A stretch of 64,000 bases of DNA from assembly GCF_014898815.1 (NCBI RefSeq), contig NW_026515482.1, positions 2,418,001-2,482,000 on the forward strand, written 5' to 3'. The stretch is from Panonychus citri. Lineage: Eukaryota > Arthropoda > Arachnida > Trombidiformes > Tetranychidae. This document shows, one piece after another, positions 1-11,242 of this stretch. Each line of letters opens with the position of its first letter. The stretch's first letter is position 1. The notes under the pieces were generated by a model. It worked only from the letters and a program-made list of their open reading frames with translations. It did no database searches and had not been told where the DNA came from. A program made the translations under genes and the position numbers.

Positions 1-536
1 CAATGTTAATCCAGTGATTTAATCAGCTTAATTATAAATTATCTCTCCTCAGCTAATGAAAAGCTAAGGAAAAAAAGTTGAAACAATATGTTAAGAATAT
101 TGTTTTGAGACAATCAAAAGTTGATTGTTTCTACTCAACCGATTGTAATTTGATTTGATGGTGAATGTGTATTGTGTGTGTGAGTGAGTGTATCCGAATC
201 AGTTAACTGGACAATTAAGCAATCATCAATCGTCAATGTTTTCCTGTAAAATATTTGTAATTTTGTTTAACAATCAACATCAATCATTTTTGAAATAACC
301 AATTGTACTTAGGTTTACATTTAGTGTGTTCCTGGTTGTAATCAGTTGTGATTGTTGGTGTAAATTGTAATCAAATCAGTGTTAAATCAGACCATAAAGA
401 CATTGGCGAGATACTTGAAACAACATTGATTGTGAATCTTTGTGTTAATTATGTAGTTTAGATTTGGAAAGAGGAAAATGTGAGAAAGGAAGAGAAAACA
501 AGAAAATTGAAATTATAATATTGTGATAATTGTGAT
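1..536. other. Non-coding flank downstream of the Lys/Glu-rich gene
   Basis: AT-rich sequence with no convincing open frame on either strand. Because the neighbouring gene reads on the minus strand and stops at 537, this stretch should hold its 3' untranslated region and then intergenic DNA. I see no repeat element or RNA gene in it. Confidence 0.5.
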
Positions 537-2798
537 TTAACTAATTACATGGGAAAGATTGGTAGTGGTTGATGAACATTTAGGATTGGCACCATTCTCT
601 TGGGGTTGATTGTGATTTTCTGCCAAACCTTTGGCAAATTTATCGGCAATAAAATGATTTGAGAATGGGTGTGATGAAGGATAAGGATGAATGATAATCT
701 GTTCAGTTCCTGTGGGTAATTTTTGACCATTGGGTAAACAAATTTCTTTCTCTGTTTTCAAATGGGTCATTGTTGGTCTCATGGGTGGTGGTGGTGGTGG
801 TGGAGGTGATGGTAATTCTTGTGGCTCATTATCACCATCCTCATGATAATATTCAGGTTCAGGTGATTTACCACTGGCAAGTAACATCTAGAAAAAAAAA
901 TAATGAAAGAGAGGAAAGAGAAAATAATATTAATGTTTATTCATGTGATATCATTATCGTTAATTGAAGCTTACTTCATTTGCACTAAGAGGTATTCTTG
1001 GTACTATGACTTGGATTATTTCACTTGAATCTTTGTTACCTGTCTCTTGGAGTGTTTCTCTCTTCTCGAATACTTCTGCTGGTTCATTTGTCGCAATTTC
1101 GGAATTAATTAGAGTATCACTTGGTTCTACTTCCATGGCTTCAGTTTCAACCTGTTAAATGGTAAATGAAATAACAACAACAAATTAGAATAATGTTAAA
1201 ACCATATTTGCGAAGTTTTAATCTGTTAATTGAAATTCATCATTACCTTATCATCAGTTACAGGAACTTGTGAGATATTTTCTTGTTTTAAATTTTCCTC
1301 GAAATTTTCATCTGCAACAAGAGTAACAGAACTTTCTGCTTTTTCAACCTTTTCCAATTCATCTTTGGTCTCATTTTCATGCGATTGCTGAATTTCCATT
1401 GTAACGGTTTCTTCATGTGGAACTGTATTTTCTTCAGGAGTAACTTTTTCAGTCTCTGGCACTTGTTGAATTTCTTGTTTAATTTCTGATTTTATTTCTT
1501 CTCCTTCAATGTCAACAACAGTCACATTTTCTACTGGAGGAGGTGGAGGTGGTGGTGGTTGAACCTGATTCTGAGGTTGAACACCTATGGATTGCATATG
1601 TAAATTCATTTGCATTAATAGTTGTTGGTCAGCTGTTGGAATTGAAAGTACATTGTATCCTTGGTGTTGAAACCATGTTGATAAATCTGGTGTTTGATAT
1701 TCACCAGAAGTACTTATATGATATTGTGCATAATAAGAAGCTGAATGAGGATCTAATCCATAAGCATTCATGTAATAACGATAATACCAATGATAATCGG
1801 TGCCAATTGAGTAAACAGGTTGATCTTGTTTCTCTTTAACTGGTGATTCCTCTTCACTTTTAATTGTATCCTTTTTAGTTGATTTCCTAATTTTTCCGAT
1901 TATTGGTAATTTGGTTAACAATATTTTACTCTTATTCGCAGAGTCACTACTCTTTTTAGCACGAACTTTATCCAATAGCTCTTTGGCAGTCATCTTTTTA
2001 TTGCTCTCATCAGATGTTGATTTATCACCAGATTCCTTGGTAACAGTTTCTTTTGTATCAGATGTTTCCATTGATTCTGAAGTAGAACTTTCTGAATGTT
2101 CAGTTTTTATCTTTGTTTTATCAGTTTCCATTAATTTATCTGATTCGTTTGTTGTTTTCTCATTGTTTTTAGGTTCATCTTTAATCTCGGTCTTTGATGG
2201 CATCTCGGATGATGTATGATGTTTCTTTGAGGAATTATAAGTAACAATGGCATCAGTTTTTAATTCGGTTTTAGACTTTTTGTCAACACCTTTTTCCAAT
2301 TCTTTTTGTTGTTGTTTTTTCAGCTTTTCAAGAACGCGTTTCTCTGAAGGTGACATGTCACTATGTTCATTATGACGAGAATCGGAGTCTTTTTCTGATT
2401 TAACAGAAGATGAGGTTAATTTGTTCAGGAGCGACTTAGAATGTGAAGAAGATGAAGATTTTTTTACAGATGATGAGCTTGTTGTTGGTGCTGTTGATGA
2501 TGATTTACCCGATGATTTTAAAGACTCGTATGAAAATGTTGATATATCAGAAACACTTCTTATATTCACACAGTATTGGATGGATGGTTTTGTTATGGTA
2601 TATTTGATCAGTGAACATGGATTATCATCACGACCTGAATCTTTTTTTGACGATGATGAAGATGATACCTTAGGTATTGATGATTCTGATTTACGCTTCG
2701 ATCTGTCACCTTTGTCTTTCTCCCGATCTCGATCTCGGTCTCTTTCTCTATCCTTATCCCTCGCTTTTTCTTTCTCTTTTTCCTTCTCCTTCTCTTTT

Positions 2799-2861
<63 letters not shown>

Positions 2862-3593
2862 TTTCTTTCTCTTTCTCTTTCTCTTTTTCTTTTTCTTTCT
2901 CTTTCTCTTTCTCCTTTTCCTTATCCTTGTCTTTTTCTCTTTCTTTCTCTTTCTCTTTCTCTTTCTCTTTATCCTTTTCTTCTTCTTTATCCTTATCTCT
3001 CTCTTTCTCTCTTTTTCTTTTCTTTCTCTTTCTCTTTCTCTTTCTCTATCTCTCTCTCTTTCTCTTTCTTTCTCCTTCTCTCTCTCTCGTTCTTTCTCCT
3101 TTTCTTTTTCCCTCTCTCTCTCTAGTTCTCTTTCTCTTTCTCTCTCTTTTTCTTTTTCTTTTTCTTTTTCTTTCTCTTTCAATTTCTCTTTTTCCTTTTC
3201 TCTGTCTTTTTCTTTTTCTCTACCTTTATCTCTCGACTTTTCTCTCTTACTCTTAGATTTTTTTGTTTTAGTCTTTTTAATAGACTTTTTCTTCTTTTTC
3301 TTCCTTCGAATACTAGAATCACTTGAATCTGAATCATCACTCGAAGAAGAGTTCTTCTTCCTCCTGGATCGTTTTTTACTTGACTTTTTCTTCTTCTTCT
3401 TCTTTTTAACTCGTTCATCATCTGAATCGTCTGAAGATCGGTGACGCTTTCTACTTGATTTATCCTTCTTTTTATCCTTTTCTCTATCCTTATCCCTTGT
3501 TTTCTCATCATTGCCATCAGGTTCAGGATCATTACCGTCAACAGCTTCAATGACTATCCAATGGTCTTTGATAAACTCAAACTGTCCAGCCAT
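537..3593 (-). CDS. Lys/Glu/Arg-rich, probably nuclear protein, unknown function (three exons)
   Basis: I do not recognise the family. Three coding exons join with clean GT-AG, phase-0 junctions: 3593..1247, 1151..975 and 887..537, about 957 residues. The protein starts MAGQFEFIKDHW. It then has an Asp/Ser and poly-Lys stretch (about residues 45-110), a very long K/E/R/D low-complexity region, and a Ser/Thr/Lys-rich centre. A Tyr-rich patch around 1715-1800 contains HWYYRYYMNAYGLDP. Two Pro runs and an acidic region lead to a C-terminus containing LPNGQKLPTG. The composition resembles SR/KE-rich nuclear scaffolding or RNA-processing proteins, but that is inference. The first exon is 2347 bases, one more than a multiple of three. 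The frame open from the ATG and the frame open into the rest of the protein meet only inside the polypurine tract. The N-terminal sense pattern (E-K) switches near 3000-3050, so one base is extra there or a sequencing error is present. Confidence 0.72.
2754..3250. repeat. 500-base polypyrimidine/polypurine tract inside coding exon
   Basis: The plus strand is almost entirely C and T (TTTCTC and CTCTTT units), so the minus coding strand is GAAAGA-type and codes K/E/R. Within 2754-3176 the minus strand contains no GT at all, so no canonical 5' splice site can lie inside the part where two frames are both open. Tracts like this are prone to slippage and can form triplex (H-DNA). Confidence 0.9.
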
Positions 3594-4675
3594 AGTTGAT
3601 CAAAATGGTAAACCAATCAACTATCAAAACAAGAGAAGAAAAAAAAAAGAACCAAAAGATTAACCAAACACAGTCACTAAAATACAATCAGAAGAACCCC
3701 AGATAATAAACTAGAATCACAGATGATAAGTTAATTAACCAGCAACAAGGAAAATAAAGATACAAAAATTAAAACTCAACAAACAGGCAAAGTAAAATTA
3801 ACCAGAAAAAAAACAGAAGAGAAAGACAAGAAAAGGGGCGGTTACAATACATAGAAAAATAAAAGCAAAAGAGAAGCAAAAATGAAATATAAGAATCGGC
3901 ACAAATTAAACTTAGAAACGTAGAAAAGTAAACAAGTTAATTACCTGAATGGAAAATATTAAAATCACCAAGACACAATAGAAAAAGAAAACAACATAAA
4001 ATAGAATAAAAAGTAAATAAATATTAAAGAAAATCAATAATAACAATCAAGAGAAAATGAATTAAAGGAAAACACAATTAACCACATGGAGACATCGACT
4101 TGTCGATAAACACAAAATTCTAGATGTCGCTGTTTAAAATTCTGCCAAAGGAAAATGAAATTCTCGGTGAAAGAGAAAATCTAAACATGTAAACAAATTG
4201 GAATAGAAGAAAATGAAAAATCAAAAGAGAAATCAATCAATTGTAGTTAATTGGAAGGAAAAAGAAAACTAATTAATCGGATTCTAAATGGAACAATACA
4301 ATTTGGTTAACATATGTTTTCGAATGAATTTGAAAAAGGCGCTTATGGGAAATTCTTTTTTCTCTTCTCTCTGATTGGCTTATGTTTAAGATTCGATCCC
4401 AGGTGAGTAACCGATTTACTTTTTCTACTTTCGGATCCCATTCTTCCAGCTGATCTACTATCAAACTCGGAGTCTTTGTATTTAATTTTTTTGTTTTTTT
4501 CTTTCTCTTTGTCATTTGTGTGTAATAATAATTGTGTAATTTATTTAAATTGCCAATTCTTTTTTATTTTTATTAATCATTTTGTTCACTTTTCTTTTGG
4601 ATTATATAAGAAAATATCTTCTTCTTCTGTTTGTTTGTTTCTCGGTGTATATTTTTTGGTCTGTGTTAACAAATT
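3594..4675. promoter_or_regulatory. Divergent intergenic region between the KE-rich gene and cramped
   Basis: About 1.1 kb separates the two start codons, which point away from each other, so it should hold both promoters and both 5' untranslated regions. It is AT-rich, with purine-rich sequence near the minus gene and T-rich sequence near the plus gene. A TAGATGTCGCTG word at 4121-4132 and a GACATCGACTTGTCGAT near-palindrome at 4091-4107 are the only GC-containing islands. No TATA box could be assigned with confidence. Confidence 0.5.
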
Positions 4676-7537
4676 ATGAAAGAAGATTCAACTGGAGGGC
4701 AACCAGATGATGAGAATAATAATAGTAATAAAGAAACAACAACTACAGCAGCAACAAAGGATAAATCAAAGAATAAAAGGAATCGTAATTCTCCATGGAA
4801 AATCGATGATACCAAATGGTTTTTCGAAGCTCTATCAGAATTTGGTAAAGATTTTAGTTCCATTCAAACCTATATCGCTGCAAGGGTTGATAAAAAGGTT
4901 TCCAATCCACCGGAGCAAGTTAAAAATCGTGAACAGGTTCGCCATTACTATTATCGAACATGGCATAAAATATCAACCGTTTTAACCTTTCCCGATTTTA
5001 TTGACAAACAAACGCAAGAACTTTATGGTCTAATCAATTTTGGTGAGATTTGGAAAAAATTAGGATCCAAAGGTGAAGCTAAAATTAAGGTTCATCTTAA
5101 TGAGCTAATTAATACTGGTCAAACAGTTGTCAAGTTTAAAGGAAAAAATCTTAAGATAAAAACTCCCGTTTGTAAAGCGTTAAAAAAGCTACATAAATTA
5201 GATGATCATCCATCTTCTTCATCAAATGTTCATAATTTACCCAAAGAGATAACCATTGAATTTCAACCAACCTCAAATGATGCCTGGTTAAGGGTACATT
5301 CATTAGCCCAAAATCCAAGGATTAGGATAAGATCACCTTTACAAAAGAGACTCTCCGAGATTATAAGTTACCTGGAAGGAAGATGGTCAACTTTAAGGTA
5401 TCGAAGTTTAATGATGATTACACATAATCGTAGTTGCTCACCAACAATGGAACTTGAACCAGAGAAACTCCGAGTTTTCATTCACTCATCTTTTCTAGAT
5501 GATCTCACGGGCATTGTTATTAAAAGAGTCCCATTAAATTTTAATGCTCAAATTGACCTTAGTTTAAGTGCCTACATACATAAATTTCATCAAAATGGTA
5601 AAGAGTTACCAGAGAAGAGGAAAAAAAGTGTCTCCAGTTTATCTTCAAGTTCATCAAATAAATCAAAAAACAGTGAAACTGTTACCACCAATGAGGCCAA
5701 AGATTCAACAACAACAACTAATCAAAGTAAAGAAAAAGTCAACACTAAAGAAATAGAGAAAGTAATTGACCTAGAAGAGAAATCAATTTTACCACCGATT
5801 GCTGAAACAGTACGATCTTTATCAATGTTACAAGATATGTTGGCACTAGCCAATAATGACACAACAAATGATCATGAATCTATTATCACCAGTGGTATAT
5901 CATCATCAGAGAGTAATAGAAATGAAGAGGAAGTGAATCTCAATGAAAGAACGATTTATATTGATGAATCTTCAAAATCGGAGGGCAAAAACTCAAATAC
6001 AATTTTACCTCTACCTCCAGCCAATGCAACAATCGGTGAATGGTTAGGAGCTTTCATAGCAAATGGTCACGATGATGATAGTAACAACAATAACAACAAC
6101 AACAATAATAATAATGATAGTGCAAATGAAGATGTAAACAAAGGTGATCACTTAAAAGACAAAGATAAACAACCATCATCAACCACCACAACAACAACAA
6201 CAACCATTGAACCTGAAGCTGTTAATCCTGTAATTACATCGGAAGATAAATATCAAACAGTTAATCAAGTTGTCGATATTGATATTTTACGAAATGGTTG
6301 GACAAGTGATACAACTGATCTTCTAGTTGGTGAATTATATTTAATGTTAAAAAATCCTGAGAAAATAATTCTTGAATATGATTGGGTTAAAGAAGATAAA
6401 CAAAAGCAAGAAGATATCAATGATTGTCCATCATCGGTTAAACCAGCATCACAAACACTGACCAATGATAGTATTAAAAGTAGTAAAAATGAATCAACAC
6501 AAACAGTTTTGGATAAACTAATAACCGTTGCTTCAATAGCCTTATTACACCTAAAGAATCAACAAATTACCGGAGATACAAATCTCGTTCTTTCACCTGT
6601 AAAAAGTAAATCTTATTCACGGAAAAACAAACGATTAAAACTGGGCTCACCTCCACCTATTTTACACCATCATCATCATCATCAACATCAACATCAACAC
6701 CAGCATCAGCATCAGCATCCGCATCCGCAGCAACAACAAACACAAGCATCACCCTCATCTCATCAATCCACTTCACTGTTAACATTATCTTCACCTTCAT
6801 CATCAATAGTAACGGTCTCACCATCTCTCCATCATCATCATCATCTTCATTCATTAAACTCTTCCACCTCTAATTGTACATCAATCCTTTCACAAGATCA
6901 TCTAATAGCTGATTCATTAACCTCACCCAATATATTACTTTCCAACTTAATTTCTGATACCATACTTAATGACAATATTTACTCAGAATTAAATAGCACA
7001 ACAATTAATTTAACCACTTCAAGCGGAGATAAACTTGATAACTTGGAATCTTTAAGTCCACCAAAGATTGACCCATCCCAGTGGTTTAATAATCATCATT
7101 CAACTTTCACCTCACCAAATTTCAATAAGACAATAATTAAACAACCAGGAAAACCTGTTCGCTGTAATGATCCAGCTCTCCTACAAGAAGCAATTAAGCA
7201 GCTTAATTCAAACAAATTTAACACAAGGAAACAATTGAGAAAACAAACACCCAAACCAACTTATATTGCCAAACCAACAGTTATCAATCGATGCTCACCT
7301 AATGTTATCGGTGTTACACTTTCAACACCAGTGGGACAATCAACAACATCTTCAGCCGTTGCAACAGCAAATCAAATAATTAATCATGTTGTTAATTCAG
7401 GATCTGTGATTACCTCACAATCAACCGGACAAACAGTACAATTACCAGTGGTCATACCATCATCAGAGGGCAATATTGTTGTTAGTCAAGCTCCAGTCCA
7501 ACAAAATTACCTGTCAACAAATCCAGATACCTGTTAA
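4676..7537 (+). CDS. crm: Cramped / CRAMP1-like SANT-domain chromatin protein
   Basis: A single uninterrupted frame of 953 residues, similar in length to Drosophila cramped. Residues about 38-100 form the SANT/Myb-like domain with hallmark strings WFFEALSEFGKDF, NREQVRHYYYRTWHKI and, just after, LINFGEIWKKLGSKGEA. Near residue 550 the conserved C-terminal block GELYLMLKNPEKIILEYDW is present, preceded by GEWLGAFIANG. The rest is low complexity: poly-Asn near 6090-6115, poly-Thr near 6185-6205, and a His/Gln run at about 6664-6740. Cramped proteins are nuclear; in flies the gene behaves as a Polycomb-type regulator and affects histone gene expression, and vertebrate CRAMP1 is linked to linker-histone transcription. 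The start is the first ATG of the frame and directly precedes an acidic, Asn-rich leader. No intron or frame break is seen. Family assignment is strong. Confidence 0.93.
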   Translation: MKEDSTGGQPDDENNNSNKETTTTAATKDKSKNKRNRNSPWKIDDTKWFFEALSEFGKDFSSIQTYIAARVDKKVSNPPEQVKNREQVRHYYYRTWHKISTVLTFPDFIDKQTQELYGLINFGEIWKKLGSKGEAKIKVHLNELINTGQTVVKFKGKNLKIKTPVCKALKKLHKLDDHPSSSSNVHNLPKEITIEFQPTSNDAWLRVHSLAQNPRIRIRSPLQKRLSEIISYLEGRWSTLRYRSLMMITHNRSCSPTMELEPEKLRVFIHSSFLDDLTGIVIKRVPLNFNAQIDLSLSAYIHKFHQNGKELPEKRKKSVSSLSSSSSNKSKNSETVTTNEAKDSTTTTNQSKEKVNTKEIEKVIDLEEKSILPPIAETVRSLSMLQDMLALANNDTTNDHESIITSGISSSESNRNEEEVNLNERTIYIDESSKSEGKNSNTILPLPPANATIGEWLGAFIANGHDDDSNNNNNNNNNNNDSANEDVNKGDHLKDKDKQPSSTTTTTTTTIEPEAVNPVITSEDKYQTVNQVVDIDILRNGWTSDTTDLLVGELYLMLKNPEKIILEYDWVKEDKQKQEDINDCPSSVKPASQTLTNDSIKSSKNESTQTVLDKLITVASIALLHLKNQQITGDTNLVLSPVKSKSYSRKNKRLKLGSPPPILHHHHHHQHQHQHQHQHQHPHPQQQQTQASPSSHQSTSLLTLSSPSSSIVTVSPSLHHHHHLHSLNSSTSNCTSILSQDHLIADSLTSPNILLSNLISDTILNDNIYSELNSTTINLTTSSGDKLDNLESLSPPKIDPSQWFNNHHSTFTSPNFNKTIIKQPGKPVRCNDPALLQEAIKQLNSNKFNTRKQLRKQTPKPTYIAKPTVINRCSPNVIGVTLSTPVGQSTTSSAVATANQIINHVVNSGSVITSQSTGQTVQLPVVIPSSEGNIVVSQAPVQQNYLSTNPDTC

Positions 7538-10500
7538 TCTGCTAATTATTACCAAGAACAATTTTTTAATATGTTGATTAAATTGTTAATTTAACAAGAC
7601 TCTTATAATCCAAGCAGATTTTGTTTTTGCTCAACAATAGGACAACGTATTATTTACAATTACGAATCAAAAAAATAATCTCCATCATATCAACATGCAA
7701 AGATGATATAAACAATCGGATAACAATTAACCAAAGTCAAAATGATCACATGGATTGTCATTAAAATTGTTACATAATCAAAAAAAAACTTTAGTAAAAA
7801 CAAAAACGACCGGTGGACAAAAATTTAAAAGAACGAGATTGTTTTTCTTATCCTGATGAAAAAACTTGTATTCACAATTATCGATTGACTCTGTTCGCAT
7901 ATGATTTGCAAAATTTTCAAATAGTTAGAGCAACAATTTACTAATTAGCATGTTTAATGATACTCTGATTGTCTCTTTACACATTATACATAAACATACA
8001 TCTCGAAAACATGTAACATAAACAACAATGAACCACCAATATTGTCAATGTCCTGATGGATACAAACACCCAAACAACCAGAATCCAAATATTATTTTCC
8101 TCTTTTACCGTTATCCCAATCATCTTCATCTTCATCCTCCACCTTTATCCCTCTTGTCAATGCCAATTTAGCACCACAACAATTTGGACAATTCAAATTT
8201 TTTCATTATTATCACATTTAAAATTAACAATAACTTTGTATAGTTATAGTTGAATAACATGATAACAACACACAAATTAACTGAACCATGTTTTGCTTTT
8301 TACTGTCACAATTTATTTCATACCAACAATCAACAAACTAAAACCTTAATTGTAAAATAATTATTATCTCTTTTAACATAATAGTTAATCTTAATTGTTT
8401 CAATTTGGATTGGCAATTATAACCTGATTAACCATAACAAAGACGAAAATAAATAAATCAGTTAAAATATAATTCATTGTTTCAACCTCTTAATTGTTAC
8501 AATTGATTAGCTGCTTATAATTATCTAATTATGATTTATATTACTAAATTGATTAGGAAACTGTAAATAGATTAACTTTGTTAATTGTTATCATACTTTT
8601 TTTTTGTTAGTTAATTTTGGTTGTTATTAAGTTTAATTTTTGTAAGTATCAACATTTGGTAACTTTAATTACTTTCTCTTAATTTAATTGGATTTAATTA
8701 CTAATCATTACCTTGGATTGTTGTTTAATTTAGTTAATCTTTCATTTTCGTGATAATCATAATTTAAATTTTATTATTCGACAATTAATTCCACATCTAT
8801 GGTTAATTAACTTTGCAGTTAACAATTAGATTGTATTGTAAGTTAATTGTTTGAGGATTAAATTGTTTATCTCTTTGTAATAAGAAGCCAAAGATTAACT
8901 TTAAAGTTAATTGTAACTGTTGAATTGATATTTGATTAGTTAATAATCGCTTAATAGTATTCAACTCAATTAAAGATACTATTTGACTATGATTAATGAA
9001 AAGTGATTCAAATTACTTGCAACAATTAAGACTTTTGCTTTAAATTGTAAATTAAATTGCCTCAAGATTTTGTTTTAACCTAAAAAACATCACAATTTAA
9101 AACAATTAATCAGTTAATTGTAAAACAATTTCGTGAAATTTACAATTTAAATTGTTCATTGTGATTGATTAGCGGTGAAAGTTTTTTAATATCAGCAATT
9201 GATTGTTGATCAATGCTTGCAATTAAATCAATGAACTAATTACAATTAACAAAAAGTTTATCAACTAGTTGATTTGATTTTAATAGTTAACTGTAAGTTG
9301 ATAGCAATCAAATTAATTCAAAATTCATTTCCTCATAAATTATTTAATCAAATTTGTAAGTTGATTCTTAGCAATTGTGATTAAGTTAATTTTGATCGGT
9401 AAATGTTAATCTAAATTAAGTTGCAACTCTCAATTAATCAAATAATTTCTTGAGCAATCGATTTTAATTGCTAATTGATTGTAACAATTGATTGTTACCC
9501 ATTGGTGGAAACAATTGATCAAAGAGTTTAAAGTTTTCCTTCATTAATCACAATTAACTTTAAAATTAATCATCAAAAATAATCGTAATCATCTCAATCT
9601 TATTGATTGACTAATAATCAATTTAACTCCTCAAGTTGATTGTTCATCATCATTTTCAACTGGTAACAATCAACAACAATTCATAAATTGCTCAATTGTA
9701 AGATCTAAAAATTGATGAAATGATGTCAACTAAATTAACAAATCATTTTAACACATTAACAGTTAATCATTATCATCACTTTATAATCATGATAATGATT
9801 TTAAATCACGTTTGAATTAAACAATTTCAATCATTATCAACAAGGATCATGGTAACAATTTAAAACCTCAAATCCTTTTTTTACATAACTAGATTAGTTG
9901 ATTGTCATTAACGGTTAATAATTTTTTCTTGCTAACTATTAAAATAGCAGACCAGCTTTTAGGTTAATTGTTAAGGTCAATCGTGGTGATTTAAATCATC
10001 ACCATTACTATTATTGTATGTGAACAAGGAGAAATCAACAATCATAATAATAATAGTAACAAGACAATTAAGGAACAGTGTGTGTAAATTGTGACAATTT
10101 GATATGTTTAAACTAATCAATGAACTTTGAGAGCAAAAAATCAAGGGAAAATCTTAATCATAACGAATCATTAGTTAATTGTGACCAAAAAGATTCATTG
10201 GAAATCAGAAAAATTCTGGTTCCTTTGTAAATCTAATCTGAAATGTTTGCAGTTCAAATGATTTAGTTTCATGAAGGTGATGTTGTTGTTGTTGTTGTTG
10301 TTGAAGGAGGAAGTGGGTATCCATCATGGCGGTGGAAGAGGGTGAAGCTTGGTGAGGGAGGAATAGTCAAGGGTGGGAGTGGGCGAGAATCATAATTAAG
10401 CATCTAAATTACAATTTTTTTAAACCAGAATCTCTCAAGTGTAAACAATTATTTCTGCCTCTTCATCGTCATCATTATCATCATCTTCAACATCATCACC

Positions 10501-11209
10501 AACTTTGACCATGGTTTCTGGTTACAGAAACAACAAAAGCACCATGATCATCATGATCATCATGAATCACATCCTTAATCATCATCCTCTTGCTAATAAC
10601 AATAAAAAATAATCCATAATAATCATTGATTCTGATAATTCACAGATTCAAGTTTCTTAGTCATTTATTTTTTGTCATCATCATCATCATCTCACACCTT
10701 TACCTTTGTTGTTACAAATCATCATGATTACATCAGGATGAGGATGATGTGTGGTGGTGTTGATGATGATGATGATGATAATAATAATAATAAGTATTAT
10801 CTTGCTTACCTTTATATTGTAACTTTAACCGTCTTTGAATTTACTCAGCTTGAAAATGATCTTGTTTTTTTTTTCACTAAAAATCAACTACAATCATCAA
10901 CAATTAACTTTTATCAGCGCAAATTATCATGACAATTACAATTGTAATTACTATTAACTATTGTAATTAGTTAACTCTATTGCTACTGGATTAACCTCAT
11001 AGGGTTAATTTAAATGTCTTCAACCTTGATTCCTGTAAGTTAAGTATTTACAACAATTAATTTCACTTTCTTATATTTCATTCATTTGATTATCACAATT
11101 TGATAATATTTAAATGTTTATCATATCTTAATTTAATTGTAAGTGAGGGTGTTGATCATCAGTTGATTGATTTTAATATTGGAAAAATATTGCTCATTGA
11201 TTAGCGTTA

Positions 11210-11242
<33 letters not shown>

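Noticed and set aside
3221..3224. Splice donor AAAG|GTAGAG as an explanation of the KE-tract frame change
   Set aside because: Any acceptor would have to be inside a purine tract without a pyrimidine stretch or branch-like sequence. A base indel is simpler.
3179..3550. 123-codon minus-strand frame inside the first KE-rich exon
   Set aside because: Shadow frame of the poly-Lys region; it meets a stop at 3179 and lacks the acidic/basic sense pattern.
8056..8253. 65-codon frame with a hydrophobic start
   Set aside because: It lies just past cramped, has no homology I recognise, and hydrophobic frames arise easily from T-rich DNA.
10541..10800. Dense ATC/GAT repeats as a possible His/Ser/Asp coding exon
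   Set aside because: Frames change every few tens of bases, with no splice or start support.
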